This document shows, in pieces, positions 44,557-53,226 of a DNA stretch of 64,000 nt. The notes beneath the pieces were generated by a model. The model saw only the letters and a list, made by a program, of their open reading frames with translations, was not told where the DNA came from and did no database searches. This stretch comes from Dehalococcoidia bacterium (GTDB lineage: Bacteria > Chloroflexota > Dehalococcoidia > Tepidiformales > Tepidiformaceae). Each line of letters opens with the position of its first letter. Within the stretch, counting starts at the first letter, position 1. The stretch lies in assembly GCA_022827945.1 (NCBI GenBank), contig JAJEIT010000062.1, positions 1 to 64,000 of the forward strand. Reading direction: 5' to 3'. The position numbers and the translations under genes were made by a program.

Positions 44557-45197
44557 GACTGCGCCGCCTCGGTCCGCGGTTCCCGGCCGAGCTCCTTCAT
44601 GACCGCCTGGAACGTCTCGTACTCCTGCGCACCGACGACGGCGTACTGCTCGTCGAAGATGAAGGTCGGAACGGAGCGCACGCCCGCGAGCCGCGCCCCC
44701 TCCACCGCTTCCTCCACCCGCTCCTTGTAGACCTCGTCCTGCAGGGCCTGCCGCAACTCGTCCCCCGGCAGCCCCGCCTCCTCCCCGAGGCGTACGAGCG
44801 TGTCCACACTTCCGATGTCCTCGAGCTCGTCGAAGTAGGCGTCGAAGACGCGGCGATGGAATTCTTCGGCGCACTCGCCGTGGTCCGCCGCGAACTCCGC
44901 CGCCTGCAGCGACAGCATCGAGTTCGAGCGGTGCGTGCGTCCCTCGCTGAACCGCAGGCCCAGCGCCTCGGCGCGTCCTTCCATGTAGGCGCGCGCCTCG
45001 CTTTTCTGTCCCGAGGGTGGAGGCTGCGGCCGCCCCTCGGGCGGCACGCTCGCGTCGAGCAGAAACGGCGCGTACTGCACGTCGACGCCCTCGTAGTCCT
45101 GCTTCAGCCTGTCGACCTCGCCGAGGCCGATGTAGCACCAGTGTCAGACGAAGTCGGAGACGATGGTCAGGACGGTTTGGGCTGCTGGTTCGCTCAT
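44553..45197 (-). CDS. DsbA/FrnE-family oxidoreductase, probable selenoprotein (Sec at TGA 45144-45146)
   Basis: From the ATG at 45197 the frame runs 17 codons to an in-frame TGA (codon 18) and on for 196 more residues. The motif reads SDFV-U-H-W-C-Y-I-G, where the family has DFVCPWCYIG, so the TGA sits exactly at the first active-site cysteine (C21 is kept). Downstream residues (RTHRSNSMLSLQAAEFAADHG, DELEDIGSVDTLVRLGEEAGL, GVRSVPTFIFD) are good FrnE/DsbA sequence without decay. A SECIS-like hairpin follows the TGA. Total 214 residues, the usual length. A TATACT box 6 bases before the ATG suggests leaderless transcription. A pseudogene or sequencing error remains possible. Confidence 0.8.
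45104..45146 (-). promoter_or_regulatory. Candidate bacterial SECIS element after in-frame TGA
   Basis: After the TGA (45144-45146) a 7-bp stem can form: TCGGCCT (45124-45130, minus strand) with AGGCTGA (45104-45110), one G-U pair included. Its 13-base loop contains GAGGTC, and GGTC begins 27 bases after the TGA. This spacing is in the range known for bacterial SECIS elements and the GGTC resembles the E. coli fdhF apical loop. Confidence 0.55.
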
Positions 45198-45203
45198 GCG
45201 GCG

Positions 45204-45209
45204 AGTATA
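45204..45209 (-). promoter_or_regulatory. -10 box TATACT, leaderless promoter
   Basis: TATACT on the minus strand ends 6 bases before the ATG at 45197 of the DsbA-like gene and has no Shine-Dalgarno after it; it therefore has its own promoter despite following the MMPL gene closely. Confidence 0.5.
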
Positions 45210-45231
45210 CGGAGCCTCGCCCGGGCCGGCG

Positions 45232-47649
45232 CTACTCCCCGACCGCCGCGCCGGGCAGCGGTTCGCGCGTGCTGGCGTCGGCGAGCCCAAGGCCCGGCAG
45301 GGCGCGGTTCAACCAGCCCGGCAGCCACCAGTTGGCGTCGCTCATGAGCTGCATCGCCGCTGGCACCAGTATGAGCCGGATGAGCGTCGCGTCGAGGAAG
45401 ATGGCGATGGCCAGCCCGATGCCGAACTCCTTCACCACGCGCTGGTCGCTCAGCGCGAAGCTGAGGAAGACCGCCACCATGATCGCCGCCGCCGCCGAGA
45501 TGACGCGGCTGGTCGCCGCGAGTCCCCGCGCCACCGCCTCTGCGTTGTCGCCCGTCTCCAGGTACTCCTCGCGCACACGGCTCACGAGGAACACCTCGTA
45601 GTCCATCGACAGCCCGAACAGCACCGCGAACATCATCATCGGCAGGAAGGACTCGATCGGTCCCGTCCCTTCCAGCTCGATCACGCTTGCCCCCCAGCCC
45701 CACTGGAAGATCGCCACGAGAACGCCGAAGGCCGCACCGGCCGCGAGCACGTTCATGAGCGCCGCCTTCACCGGCACGAGCAGCGATCGGAACACGACCA
45801 TCAGGAGCAGGAAGCTCGCGCCGATTACGGCAGCGAGGAAGATCACCATGCGGTCGCGCACGCGCTCCCCGATGTCGATGAAGATCGCCGTCGGTCCGCC
45901 GACCAACACCTCCACGCCCGTGTGTCCCGTGAGTTCCGGCAGCGAGTCCCGCAGGTGGTGAACGAGCTCGTCGGTCTCCTCGTCCTGGGGCGAGCTTCCC
46001 GGGATGAGCACGATGAGCCCTGCAGTCCGATCGGGGTTGATGAGGGCGGGCGAGACACTGACGACGTTCGGTTCGGCTGCCAGCGCACGGGGGAGCGTCT
46101 CGAAGATGGCCGCCTGCTCCTCGCTCTCGAGGGCCGCGCCGATCACGAACCGGCCGTTGTAGCCGGCGCCGAAGCCCTCGGCCAGCAGGTCGTACGAGCG
46201 CCGCGACGTGAGCGAGCTGGGGTTGCTGCCGGCGTCGCTCGACCCCAGCCGCACGTCGAGCGCCGGATACGCGAGCACCAGCAGCGCCACCGTCGCCACG
46301 ACCAGCCAGAGCCACGGCGCCCGCTGGATCGTCCGCGCCAGCCAGTACCCCATGCCGCTCTGGTTCTGGACCGCGGAGACGCGGATTCCCGGGACCTTCA
46401 GGCGATTCACCCGGTGCCCCACCAGCCCCAGGATCGCCGGCAGCACGAAGAGGGCCACGAGCGCCGCCAGCGCGACCGCTATCGCCGGCCCCATCGCCGT
46501 CAGCGAGAGCAACGGGATCCCCATCGCCCACAGCCCCATCAGCGCGATGACCACGCTGCAGCCCGCGAACAGCACCGAGTGGCCCGCCGTGCCCGCCGCC
46601 TTCACGACCGCGTCGGTCACCGTCTCCTCGGTGGTCAGCGCCTCGCGGAAGCGCGTCACGACCAGCAGGGCGTAGTCGATCCCGACGCCGATGCCGATCA
46701 TCGCCGCGAACTGCGGTGTGAAGTTGGCGAAGTTCACGAAGCTCGCGCCCACGCCGATCAGGAAGAAGGCGGGGATCAGGGCCAGCAGCGCCGTGAAGAT
46801 CGGCAGCCCCGCCGCCGTCACGGATCCGAACGCGATGAGCAGGATGACCACCGCCGCCGCCAGCCCCACCAGCTCCGAGCTCCCCGGCGGCTCGCGTTCG
46901 CCCGCCGTCGCCACGATGCCGCCCAACTCCACCTGCAGGTCTTCCCGCGAGACCTCCTCCCGCCACTCGAATAGCGCCTCGATGCTGGCGTCCTCGACTT
47001 CGTTCGCTCCTCTGTCGTACTGGGCCGTGGCGCGCGCGATCGTGCCGTCGGGCGAGATTCGCCCCGGCTCCTCGAAGGGCGACGCCACCCACAACACCTG
47101 CGGCAGTTCCGCCGCCTCCGCAAGCAGTTCCTCGATCTCCTCCCGCACGCCCGCACTCGCCACGCCCGCCGGAGCGCGGATCACGATCTCGGTGGTGTCG
47201 CCCGCGGCCGAGGGGAAGCGCTCGGTGAGGAGGTCGCTGAGCGCCTGCGACTCGGTTCCCGGGAGCGTGAAGCTCCCCGTGCCGAATTCGCCCCGCATCG
47301 TCATCCACAGCGCCCCGCAGACGAGGACGAACGTGACCGCCCCTCCGATTACGACCCAGGGATGCGCGCATGCGAACCGCGGCCAGCGGTCGAACAGGAA
47401 CGAGCCACGCTCGGGCTCTTGGGCCGTCTCCCACGAGACCTCCTGCGTGGGAGCCGCGGCCACGACCGCCGGCTGCCTCGCAGGAGCAGGTCGCGCCCGG
47501 CTGCGCGCCTCACGAGGGGCGCGCTCGCCGCCCGTCAACGCGCGAAGCGCCATCCACACGGCCCCGCCAAGAAGCGCCAGCCCGAAGAGTCCCGCCAGCA
47601 GCCGCCCGAAGCCGTTCACGAGCCCGCCCTCCTGCTCCGGGGGAAGCAC
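45232..47649 (-). CDS. MMPL/RND-family membrane transporter
   Basis: The 805-residue protein has an extra N-terminal membrane helix (GRLLAGLFGLALLGGAVWMAL) and Arg/Ala/Pro-rich cytoplasmic linker before the usual MMPL core. The core shows GIGVGIDYALLVVTRFREAL and VLFGLSMDYEVFLVSRVREE, with the two proton-relay DY motifs. Twelve further helices are expected. GTG start. It probably exports lipids or hydrophobic compounds. It is a second, diverged relative of the protein at 33309-35537. Confidence 0.92.
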   Translation of the reverse strand: MLPPEQEGGLVNGFGRLLAGLFGLALLGGAVWMALRALTGGERAPREARSRARPAPARQPAVVAAAPTQEVSWETAQEPERGSFLFDRWPRFACAHPWVVIGGAVTFVLVCGALWMTMRGEFGTGSFTLPGTESQALSDLLTERFPSAAGDTTEIVIRAPAGVASAGVREEIEELLAEAAELPQVLWVASPFEEPGRISPDGTIARATAQYDRGANEVEDASIEALFEWREEVSREDLQVELGGIVATAGEREPPGSSELVGLAAAVVILLIAFGSVTAAGLPIFTALLALIPAFFLIGVGASFVNFANFTPQFAAMIGIGVGIDYALLVVTRFREALTTEETVTDAVVKAAGTAGHSVLFAGCSVVIALMGLWAMGIPLLSLTAMGPAIAVALAALVALFVLPAILGLVGHRVNRLKVPGIRVSAVQNQSGMGYWLARTIQRAPWLWLVVATVALLVLAYPALDVRLGSSDAGSNPSSLTSRRSYDLLAEGFGAGYNGRFVIGAALESEEQAAIFETLPRALAAEPNVVSVSPALINPDRTAGLIVLIPGSSPQDEETDELVHHLRDSLPELTGHTGVEVLVGGPTAIFIDIGERVRDRMVIFLAAVIGASFLLLMVVFRSLLVPVKAALMNVLAAGAAFGVLVAIFQWGWGASVIELEGTGPIESFLPMMMFAVLFGLSMDYEVFLVSRVREEYLETGDNAEAVARGLAATSRVISAAAAIMVAVFLSFALSDQRVVKEFGIGLAIAIFLDATLIRLILVPAAMQLMSDANWWLPGWLNRALPGLGLADASTREPLPGAAVGE

Positions 47650-47756
47650 GTCGCTCTCGGCGGGTCGTGACGATGAAGGCGTGGGTACATCACGTGCGGG
47701 TGGCGTTTGTTGCCGCCGAATACCCTAGCAGTCCCCCCGTTTGCCGCCATTCCCGC

Positions 47757-49751
47757 CTACACCTCGAGCGCTGCGTAGTGCCCGGAGTGGATCGCCATCT
47801 CCAGCCAGCGCGGCGCGAGCGCGTCCCCGACGACCTGGACGTCGCCGTCGTAGTCGTCCAGCAGCTCCGCGAACTCGGTGTTCGGCACGTTCCCCGACAT
47901 AAGCACGACCATGTCCGCCGGCACCCGCTCCTCGACATCCGCGTCGAGGTTGCGAACCAGTACGTCGGTCTCGGTGACCTCCGCCAGGTGCGCCCGCGGA
48001 ATGATGCGGAAGCCGCTCGGGTGGCCCGTGAGCCGCCGCAGCGCCGGCTCCTGCATGAGCGCCCCCGCCACCGCCGACCCCAGCGAGTAGTGCCGCGTCA
48101 CGAACGTCACGCCCAGGCCCTCGTCGAGCAGCTTCTCCGCCACGCCGATCGCGGGGTAGTGCCCCACGTCGTCGAGCACGACCGCTGCGGTCCCCGGCTC
48201 CGCGTTCCCCTCCGCCACGTCGTAGTAAGACCAGACGTGCGGCAGGTGGAGCCCCGCCGGCGGTTCTGTCGGCCGCAACTGCTGGAAGCCGTCGACCCGC
48301 GGCGTGGAGCCCGTCGCCACGATCACCGAGTCGGGCCGCTCGTGCTCAAGCCAGTCGAACGATCGGTGCCAGCGGTCCCACTGCCCCGCATCGACGTTCG
48401 TGTTCAGCCGGATGTCGACCTCCAGGTTGCGAAGCTGCCCCTCCAGCCAGTCGACGATCCCCCCGATCTCCTCGCGGTGGGGCAGCTGGCGCGCGACCTG
48501 GATCTGGCCGCCCAGCCGGTCCGTCGCCTCGAACAGCGTCACCTGGTGCCCGCGCAGCGCCGCCACCCGCGCCGCCTCCATACCCGCCGGACCGCCGCCC
48601 ACCACGAAGACCCGCTTCGGCTCCTCCGCCGGCTCGATGTGGTCGTCCCCGAACTTCCCTTCCTGCCCTGCCCCCACGTTGACGGTGCAACCGAAGCGCA
48701 TGAGCGGCCCCGTCCGCCCCCCGATGCAGCCCTGGTTGCAGCCGATGCAGGGCCGCGTGTCCGCCTCGCGCCCCTCCTCCGCCTTCCGCACGATGTCCGG
48801 GTCGGCAAGCGTCGCCCGCACCATCGAGACCATGTCCGCCCGGCCCGAGGCGATGATGTCCTCCGCCTCCTGGATGGTGATCACCCGTCCCGTCACGATC
48901 GTGGGCTTCGAGAGCGCCCGCGTGGCGACGGTGCTGCGCTCCAGCTCGTACCCGTGCGGCTCGTGCATCCCCCCGATGAACTGGTCGAAGCTGTAGTAGC
49001 TCCCCACCGACACGTCGTAGAAGTCGAGCAGGCCGTCCGCTTCCAGCGCCAGCGCGATCTCGAGGTTCTCCTGCGGGCCGATGCCGTCCGTCACGCCTTC
49101 CGAGGCCGTCAGGCGGATGCCGAGCGGGAAGTCGTCGCCCACCTCCGAGCGCACGGCCGCGATCACCTCCCGCGGGAAGCGCATGCGGTTCTCGAACGAT
49201 CCGCCGTAGTCGTCCTCGCGAAGGTTCGTCACCGGCGACATGAACTGGGTGAGCAGGTAACCGTGCGCCCCGTGGATCTCGACGCCGTCGAGCCCGCCCT
49301 GCTTGCAGTGCCGCGCGGCCCGCGCGTATGCCTCCACCACCTCGTCGATCATCCCCTTCGTCATCGGGATGGGGAGCACCGTCGAGAGCGCCCCCATCAC
49401 CCGCGACGGCGCCCAGGGCGGATCGCCCGTCAGCGTCATCGCGTTGTTTCCCGCGTGCCAGAGCTGCTGGAACAGCTTCATCCCGTGCCGGTGCGAGGCC
49501 TCCGCGAGCTGCTCGTAATCGCTCACGATCTCGGGCCGGAACGCCAGCAGCGACGACGCCGTCGTGGGGTGCACCGTCGCCACCTCGAGGATAGTCAGTC
49601 CCACCCCGCCCTTCGCCCGCGCCTCGTGGTAGTCGACGAGCACCTGCAGGCCGCCCGCGTTCAGCCCCGTCCCGTGCGCCGAGCGGATGATGCGGTTCTT
49701 GATCTCAAGCCCGTTGATCGTGATCGGGCTGAAGACGTGGGGATAGGGCAT
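47757..49751 (-). CDS. NADH:flavin oxidoreductase / 2,4-dienoyl-CoA reductase-like (OYE fusion)
   Basis: The 664-residue protein has an N-terminal Old Yellow Enzyme barrel (FSPITINGLEIKNRIIRSAHG, HGAHGYLLTQFMSPVTN), a [4Fe-4S] site in CIGCNQGCIG with a later Cys in RFGCTVN, then FAD/NAD(P)-binding domains (VVGGGPAGMEAARVAALRG). This matches FadH and related enoate/trimethylamine dehydrogenases. It reduces conjugated enoyl groups. It is the last gene of a minus-strand unit with PPOX, ferredoxin and P450 genes. Confidence 0.93.
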   Translation of the reverse strand: MPYPHVFSPITINGLEIKNRIIRSAHGTGLNAGGLQVLVDYHEARAKGGVGLTILEVATVHPTTASSLLAFRPEIVSDYEQLAEASHRHGMKLFQQLWHAGNNAMTLTGDPPWAPSRVMGALSTVLPIPMTKGMIDEVVEAYARAARHCKQGGLDGVEIHGAHGYLLTQFMSPVTNLREDDYGGSFENRMRFPREVIAAVRSEVGDDFPLGIRLTASEGVTDGIGPQENLEIALALEADGLLDFYDVSVGSYYSFDQFIGGMHEPHGYELERSTVATRALSKPTIVTGRVITIQEAEDIIASGRADMVSMVRATLADPDIVRKAEEGREADTRPCIGCNQGCIGGRTGPLMRFGCTVNVGAGQEGKFGDDHIEPAEEPKRVFVVGGGPAGMEAARVAALRGHQVTLFEATDRLGGQIQVARQLPHREEIGGIVDWLEGQLRNLEVDIRLNTNVDAGQWDRWHRSFDWLEHERPDSVIVATGSTPRVDGFQQLRPTEPPAGLHLPHVWSYYDVAEGNAEPGTAAVVLDDVGHYPAIGVAEKLLDEGLGVTFVTRHYSLGSAVAGALMQEPALRRLTGHPSGFRIIPRAHLAEVTETDVLVRNLDADVEERVPADMVVLMSGNVPNTEFAELLDDYDGDVQVVGDALAPRWLEMAIHSGHYAALEV

Positions 49752-49769
49752 GGCTTCTCCCGCGCGGCG

Positions 49770-50207
49770 CTAGTCGCCGGCCTCCAGCAGGAACGGCCCG
49801 TCCACGCCCCGGCCGCGCACCGAGGTCAGCTCGACCACGATGGCCTTGCCCTTGCGCTCGGGGTCGCGCTGCTGCTCCAGCGGGTGCGAGTTGTCGTACA
49901 CGGTGCGGTCGACCTCGGGGTCGTCGTTCAGCCGGGCCTCGCCCTTCAACTGGTAGAAGCGCCGCTCCGCCATGTTCGAGTACACGAGCACCACCACCGG
50001 GCGCGTCTCCAGCGAGGCCGTGAGCGTGCTCCCCGCCGCATCCCGCGTCCAGAACGCCACCGCCGAGTCGCCCAGCGTCTGCGCCGTGCCCCGGAAGCTC
50101 ACCGTGGGCTCGCCGTCGATGGTCACGCCCGCGACCACGATCGGGTGGCCTTCCGCGAAGGCTTCGTTGAAGTCCCGCTTCACCGACTCCGGCAAGACCA
50201 GCGCCAC
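49770..50207 (-). CDS. Pyridoxamine 5'-phosphate oxidase-like split-barrel protein
   Basis: The 145-residue protein has the split-barrel pattern: helix NEAFAEGHPIVVAGVTIDGEPTVSFRG (in part), AVAFWTRDAAGSTLTASLE, RPVVVLVYSNMAERRFYQLKGEARL (in part). A flavin or F420 cofactor is likely. GTG start four bases after the ferredoxin stop places it in the P450-ferredoxin unit. The substrate is unknown. Confidence 0.85.
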   Translation of the reverse strand: MALVLPESVKRDFNEAFAEGHPIVVAGVTIDGEPTVSFRGTAQTLGDSAVAFWTRDAAGSTLTASLETRPVVVLVYSNMAERRFYQLKGEARLNDDPEVDRTVYDNSHPLEQQRDPERKGKAIVVELTSVRGRGVDGPFLLEAGD

Positions 50208-50211
50208 CGCC

Positions 50212-50415
50212 CTAGCCCTCGTCCTCGACCAGGCTGATCGCCTGCGCCGGGCACATCTCGATGGCGTCGTTCGCCAGCTCGATCTGCTCCCCCTCTGGAT
50301 GCTCGACCGTGACCACCGGCCAGTTCTCCTCGTCCCGCTGGAAGACGTCCGGCTGCAGGTAGGAGCACTGCCCCGACTTGAGGCACAGCCGCCGCTCGAT
50401 TACCAGTTTCTGCAT
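50212..50415 (-). CDS. Single-cluster ferredoxin ([3Fe-4S]-type), P450 partner
   Basis: The 67-residue ferredoxin has the Cys spacing C9-x5-C15 ... C54-P (RRLCLKSGQCSYL and EMCPAQAI), in which the middle Cys of the classical CxxCxxC is replaced (K11-S12). This is the [3Fe-4S] type that serves bacterial cytochromes P450. ATG at 50415 is preferred over an upstream start. It lies 29 bases after the P450 gene, which supports an electron-donor role. Confidence 0.92.
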   Translation of the reverse strand: MQKLVIERRLCLKSGQCSYLQPDVFQRDEENWPVVTVEHPEGEQIELANDAIEMCPAQAISLVEDEG

Positions 50416-50444
50416 CGCCTGCTCCGTTCTACCGGTCCGGCCGG

Positions 50445-51692
50445 TTAGCTCACCGAGGGAGGATCCCACGCTACGGGCAGCGTCTCAACGCCGTGCAGCA
50501 CGGGGGCGCTGATCTCCTCGGGCTCGCCCGTGAGCCGCAGGTTCGGCATCCGCTCCAGCACCAGCTTCAGCGCCACCTTCGCCTCGACCCGCGCAAGGGG
50601 CGCGCCCATGCAGTAGTGGATGCCCTGCCCGAACGCGTAGTGCAGCTTCAGCTTCTCGTAGTCCCGCGTCACGTCGAACTTCTCCGGGTCCTCCCACATC
50701 TCCGGGTCGAGGTTGGCCGCCCCGAACATGCAGAGCACCTTCGTGTCCTTCGGCACCTGCACACCCAGGAACTCCTGATCCTGCACCGCCGTCCGGAAGA
50801 GGCCGTTCACGGGAGCGTCGTAGCGCAGGCTCTCCTCCACGCAGGTGTCGTACAGGTCCGGGTTGTTCTTCACCAGCTCCATCTGGTCCGGGTTCTGGAG
50901 CAGGCGGTAGATCATGTTGCCGATGAGCTGGGTCGTCGTCGCGCTCCCCGCGATGAAGAGGAAGCCCATGAACCCGATGATCTCGTCGTCCGTGAGCGTG
51001 CGGCCGTCCAGCTCTGCCGACACGAGCGCCGTCAGCGTGTCCTGCGGCATCTCCTGGTGGGCGGCGTGCATAGCCCGCCGCTCGGCGATCTTCCCGAGAA
51101 AGTACTGCACCTCCGACATGCTGCGGCTGGCGGTGGAACGGCCCCCGTCCCTGCCTTCGGACTCGACCTCCGCCGCCATCTGCCGGGCCATCTCCTCCTG
51201 CTCGAGCGCGTTGGGAGCGATGACGCTGTCCGCCCGCGGTCGCATCTGCTGTACGAGGTGTGGGTCGAGCCCCAGCAGCCACGCGATCACGATCAGTGGC
51301 ACGGGTACCGCCAGCAGCTCCATGAAGTCGCCCTCACCCTTGTCGACGAACCCATCGATGATCTCGTCGATCAGATCCGTGATCTGCGGCTCCATCGCCA
51401 GCAGGCTCGCGGGCGTGAAGGCCCGGTTCACCAGCCGCCGGTCGAACGTGTGCTCCGGCGGGTCCACGCTCACGAGCACGCCGCCGCCGCTTCGGGCCAG
51501 CCCCGGCCCCAGCTCGCTCGTCCAGTTCTTCCAGTCGTGCAGGAGGGCCCGCACGTCCTTCTCGCGTGTAACCGCGTACCACTCGAACGGTTCCTCGACG
51601 TGCGCCATCGGACACTCCTCGCGCATGCGCGCGAAGTGTGGATGCACGTCCGCCTGAAACTCGGGGTCGAAGAAGTCGAAATCAGACGCCAT
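50445..51692 (-). CDS. Cytochrome P450
   Basis: The 415-residue soluble P450 (CYP) has the I-helix oxygen-activation motif AGSATTTQLIG, the K-helix ExxR in EESLRYDAP, and the heme ligand Cys in FGQGIHYCMGAPLAR. N-terminal sequence FDFFDPEFQADVHPHFARMR is typical of bacterial class I enzymes (CYP107/CYP125-like in size). It oxidises an unknown hydrophobic substrate using the adjacent ferredoxin. Upstream lie two TetR genes; the AT-rich stretch 51716-51728 with GTAA and TTAC around two bases may be the promoter/operator. Confidence 0.95.
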   Translation of the reverse strand: MASDFDFFDPEFQADVHPHFARMREECPMAHVEEPFEWYAVTREKDVRALLHDWKNWTSELGPGLARSGGGVLVSVDPPEHTFDRRLVNRAFTPASLLAMEPQITDLIDEIIDGFVDKGEGDFMELLAVPVPLIVIAWLLGLDPHLVQQMRPRADSVIAPNALEQEEMARQMAAEVESEGRDGGRSTASRSMSEVQYFLGKIAERRAMHAAHQEMPQDTLTALVSAELDGRTLTDDEIIGFMGFLFIAGSATTTQLIGNMIYRLLQNPDQMELVKNNPDLYDTCVEESLRYDAPVNGLFRTAVQDQEFLGVQVPKDTKVLCMFGAANLDPEMWEDPEKFDVTRDYEKLKLHYAFGQGIHYCMGAPLARVEAKVALKLVLERMPNLRLTGEPEEISAPVLHGVETLPVAWDPPSVS

Positions 51693-51715
51693 GCCGCTCC
51701 TCCCGGTGCTGGACA

Positions 51716-51728
51716 GTTGTAAAATTAC
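51716..51728 (-). promoter_or_regulatory. AT-rich inverted GTAA/TTAC element before P450 gene
   Basis: In otherwise GC-rich sequence, GTAA and TTAC face each other around two bases, 27 bases before the P450 ATG. It might hold the -10 region or an operator for the adjacent TetR. Confidence 0.3.
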
Positions 51729-51746
51729 GCTTGCGCGCTGAGCCCG

Positions 51747-52433
51747 TCAAGGCCCCTGGAGGGACGCCTCCGCGGTCTCCAGCGGCCCCGGCGAGAGCCG
51801 TTGTTGCCGTTCCCGGGCGATGCCCCGGCAGCGCTCCGCGGTGGCTGGCGAGGCGGTCCCGGCGAGCATCAGGCAGGCCGAGAACACGGTCACGTCGGTC
51901 AGCTCCCAGTGCGCGATGCCCCCCGCCAGCCACTCTGCGTTCGTGCCCCGCTGCAGCGCGGCGATACGCCTGCCCAGCGCCCCAACGTCGACCCACGCCT
52001 CGATCTCGCCGTCGTCCCGCATCTCCTCCAGCGCTTCCGCCAGCGCGCGCAGCCCACCCGAACGGATCGCCTTCCCCAGTGGTCGCGCCCCCGCACGACT
52101 TCGGAACGACTCAAGGAGTGTCCTTGCGTAGTCGGGGTTACTCGCGATCGTCTCCGCGGTCGCGGTCAGGATCGCGAGGACGCGGTCAAGCCCGCGCATG
52201 CCCGCGCTCGGTCCCGCCGCGTCCAGCAGATCCTCGTACGCTTCCAGCACGGCCTCGTAGAGCAGTTCGTCCTTGCTTCCGAACGTGTTGTAGAGCGTCG
52301 GCCGCGTCACGCCGCTGGCTTCCGCCAGCGCCGTCATCGTGACGTTGTCGTACCCGACGCGGGCCAGGAGGTCCCTCGCGGCGGCCAGTAGCCGCCCGCG
52401 CCGCTCAAGCCGCTTTTCGTCGCCAAGCGCCAT
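51747..52433 (-). CDS. TetR-family transcriptional regulator
   Basis: The 228-residue protein has an N-terminal TetR helix-turn-helix (VTMTALAEASGVTRPTLYNTF, first 20 residues of that shown in part by TRPTLYNTFGSKDELL). The C-terminal ligand domain is not recognised. It lies 54 bases upstream of the P450 gene on the same strand and may regulate that operon. A paralogue is directly upstream (52506-53204); both start with LGDEKRLERR. A TAGGAT -10 box lies 8 bases before its ATG, so it has its own leaderless promoter. Confidence 0.93.
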   Translation of the reverse strand: MALGDEKRLERRGRLLAAARDLLARVGYDNVTMTALAEASGVTRPTLYNTFGSKDELLYEAVLEAYEDLLDAAGPSAGMRGLDRVLAILTATAETIASNPDYARTLLESFRSRAGARPLGKAIRSGGLRALAEALEEMRDDGEIEAWVDVGALGRRIAALQRGTNAEWLAGGIAHWELTDVTVFSACLMLAGTASPATAERCRGIARERQQRLSPGPLETAEASLQGP

Positions 52434-52441
52434 CGCGCCCG

Positions 52442-52447
52442 ATCCTA
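52442..52447 (-). promoter_or_regulatory. -10 box TAGGAT, leaderless TetR promoter
   Basis: TGATAGGAT on the minus strand (extended -10) ends 8 bases before the TetR ATG at 52433. The paralogous TetR has the same 8-base spacing. Confidence 0.45.
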
Positions 52448-52505
52448 TCAGCGCCCCCCGGGGCTGCGTCGGCAGGCGTACCCGGGTCGGCGCCTGCCGT
52501 CACCC

Positions 52506-53204
52506 TCAGGTTGGGGAACCCTGCTGCGGCACGGGCTCCAGCCTGCTGCCCGACTGATCCACCGAGAGGCGCCCCTGGCGCTCCTCCGCGACGCGCCGGC
52601 AGCGCTCCGCGGCTTCGCCCGTGGTGGCGCCCGCGAGCATGACGCAGGCCGAGCAGATCATCATGTCGGTCAGGTCGTCCAGGGCGATGCGGCCGCCCGC
52701 CCAGTCGATCGTGACGCCTCGGCGCACGCCGCTGAGGAGCGTCGCCAACACCGTCGGGTCCACCCAGTCCTGCAGTTCTCCGTCCGAACGCATCTCCTCC
52801 ACGGCTTCGTTCAACGCCTGCAACCCCTCGAGGCGTAGCGCTCTCCCCAGCCTTCGCCCTCCCGGGCGGGACCTGAATGAATCCATGAGCGTCCGAACGT
52901 AGTTCGGTTCAAGCGTCATCGTCTCCGCGGTCGACGTCAGGATGGAGATGACCCGGTCCAGTCCGCGAACACCGGTGGCGGGTCCCGCCTCCTCCAGGAG
53001 CTGCTCGTAGTGCTCCAGCACTGCCTCGTAGAGCAGCTCGTCCTTGCTGCCGAAGGTGTTGTAGAGGGTTGGCGCCGTCACGCCGGCGGCCTCTGCCAGC
53101 CCCTTCATCGTGACGTTTTCGTAGCCGATACGCCCGACGAACTCCCGCGCAGCGTTCAGGATCCGCTTGCGCCGCTCCAGCCGTTTCTCATCCCCCAGGG
53201 GCAT
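52506..53204 (-). CDS. TetR-family transcriptional regulator, tandem paralogue
   Basis: The 232-residue protein shares most of its length with the downstream TetR: start MPLGDEKRLERRKRILNAAR, the same helix-turn-helix APTLYNTFGSKDELLYEAVL, and GPATGVRGLDRVISILTSTA. The two probably arose by tandem duplication and may now sense different ligands. A TAGAAT -10 box lies 8 bases before the ATG. A 33-bp repeat that marks one edge of the DUF262 island begins at 53227, just upstream of this promoter. Confidence 0.93.
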   Translation of the reverse strand: MPLGDEKRLERRKRILNAAREFVGRIGYENVTMKGLAEAAGVTAPTLYNTFGSKDELLYEAVLEHYEQLLEEAGPATGVRGLDRVISILTSTAETMTLEPNYVRTLMDSFRSRPGGRRLGRALRLEGLQALNEAVEEMRSDGELQDWVDPTVLATLLSGVRRGVTIDWAGGRIALDDLTDMMICSACVMLAGATTGEAAERCRRVAEERQGRLSVDQSGSRLEPVPQQGSPT

Positions 53205-53212
53205 ATGGCGCG

Positions 53213-53218
53213 ATTCTA
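53213..53218 (-). promoter_or_regulatory. -10 box TAGAAT, leaderless TetR promoter
   Basis: GGTAGAAT on the minus strand ends 8 bases before the ATG at 53204. Confidence 0.45.
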
Positions 53219-53226
53219 CCAGTGAC

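Noticed and set aside
45144-45146. TGA as an ordinary stop, with a shorter protein starting at GTG 45080
   Set aside because: That protein would lack the thioredoxin-fold first strand and active site, while the sequence before the TGA is clearly homologous; a Sec codon fits better, though sequencing error cannot be excluded.
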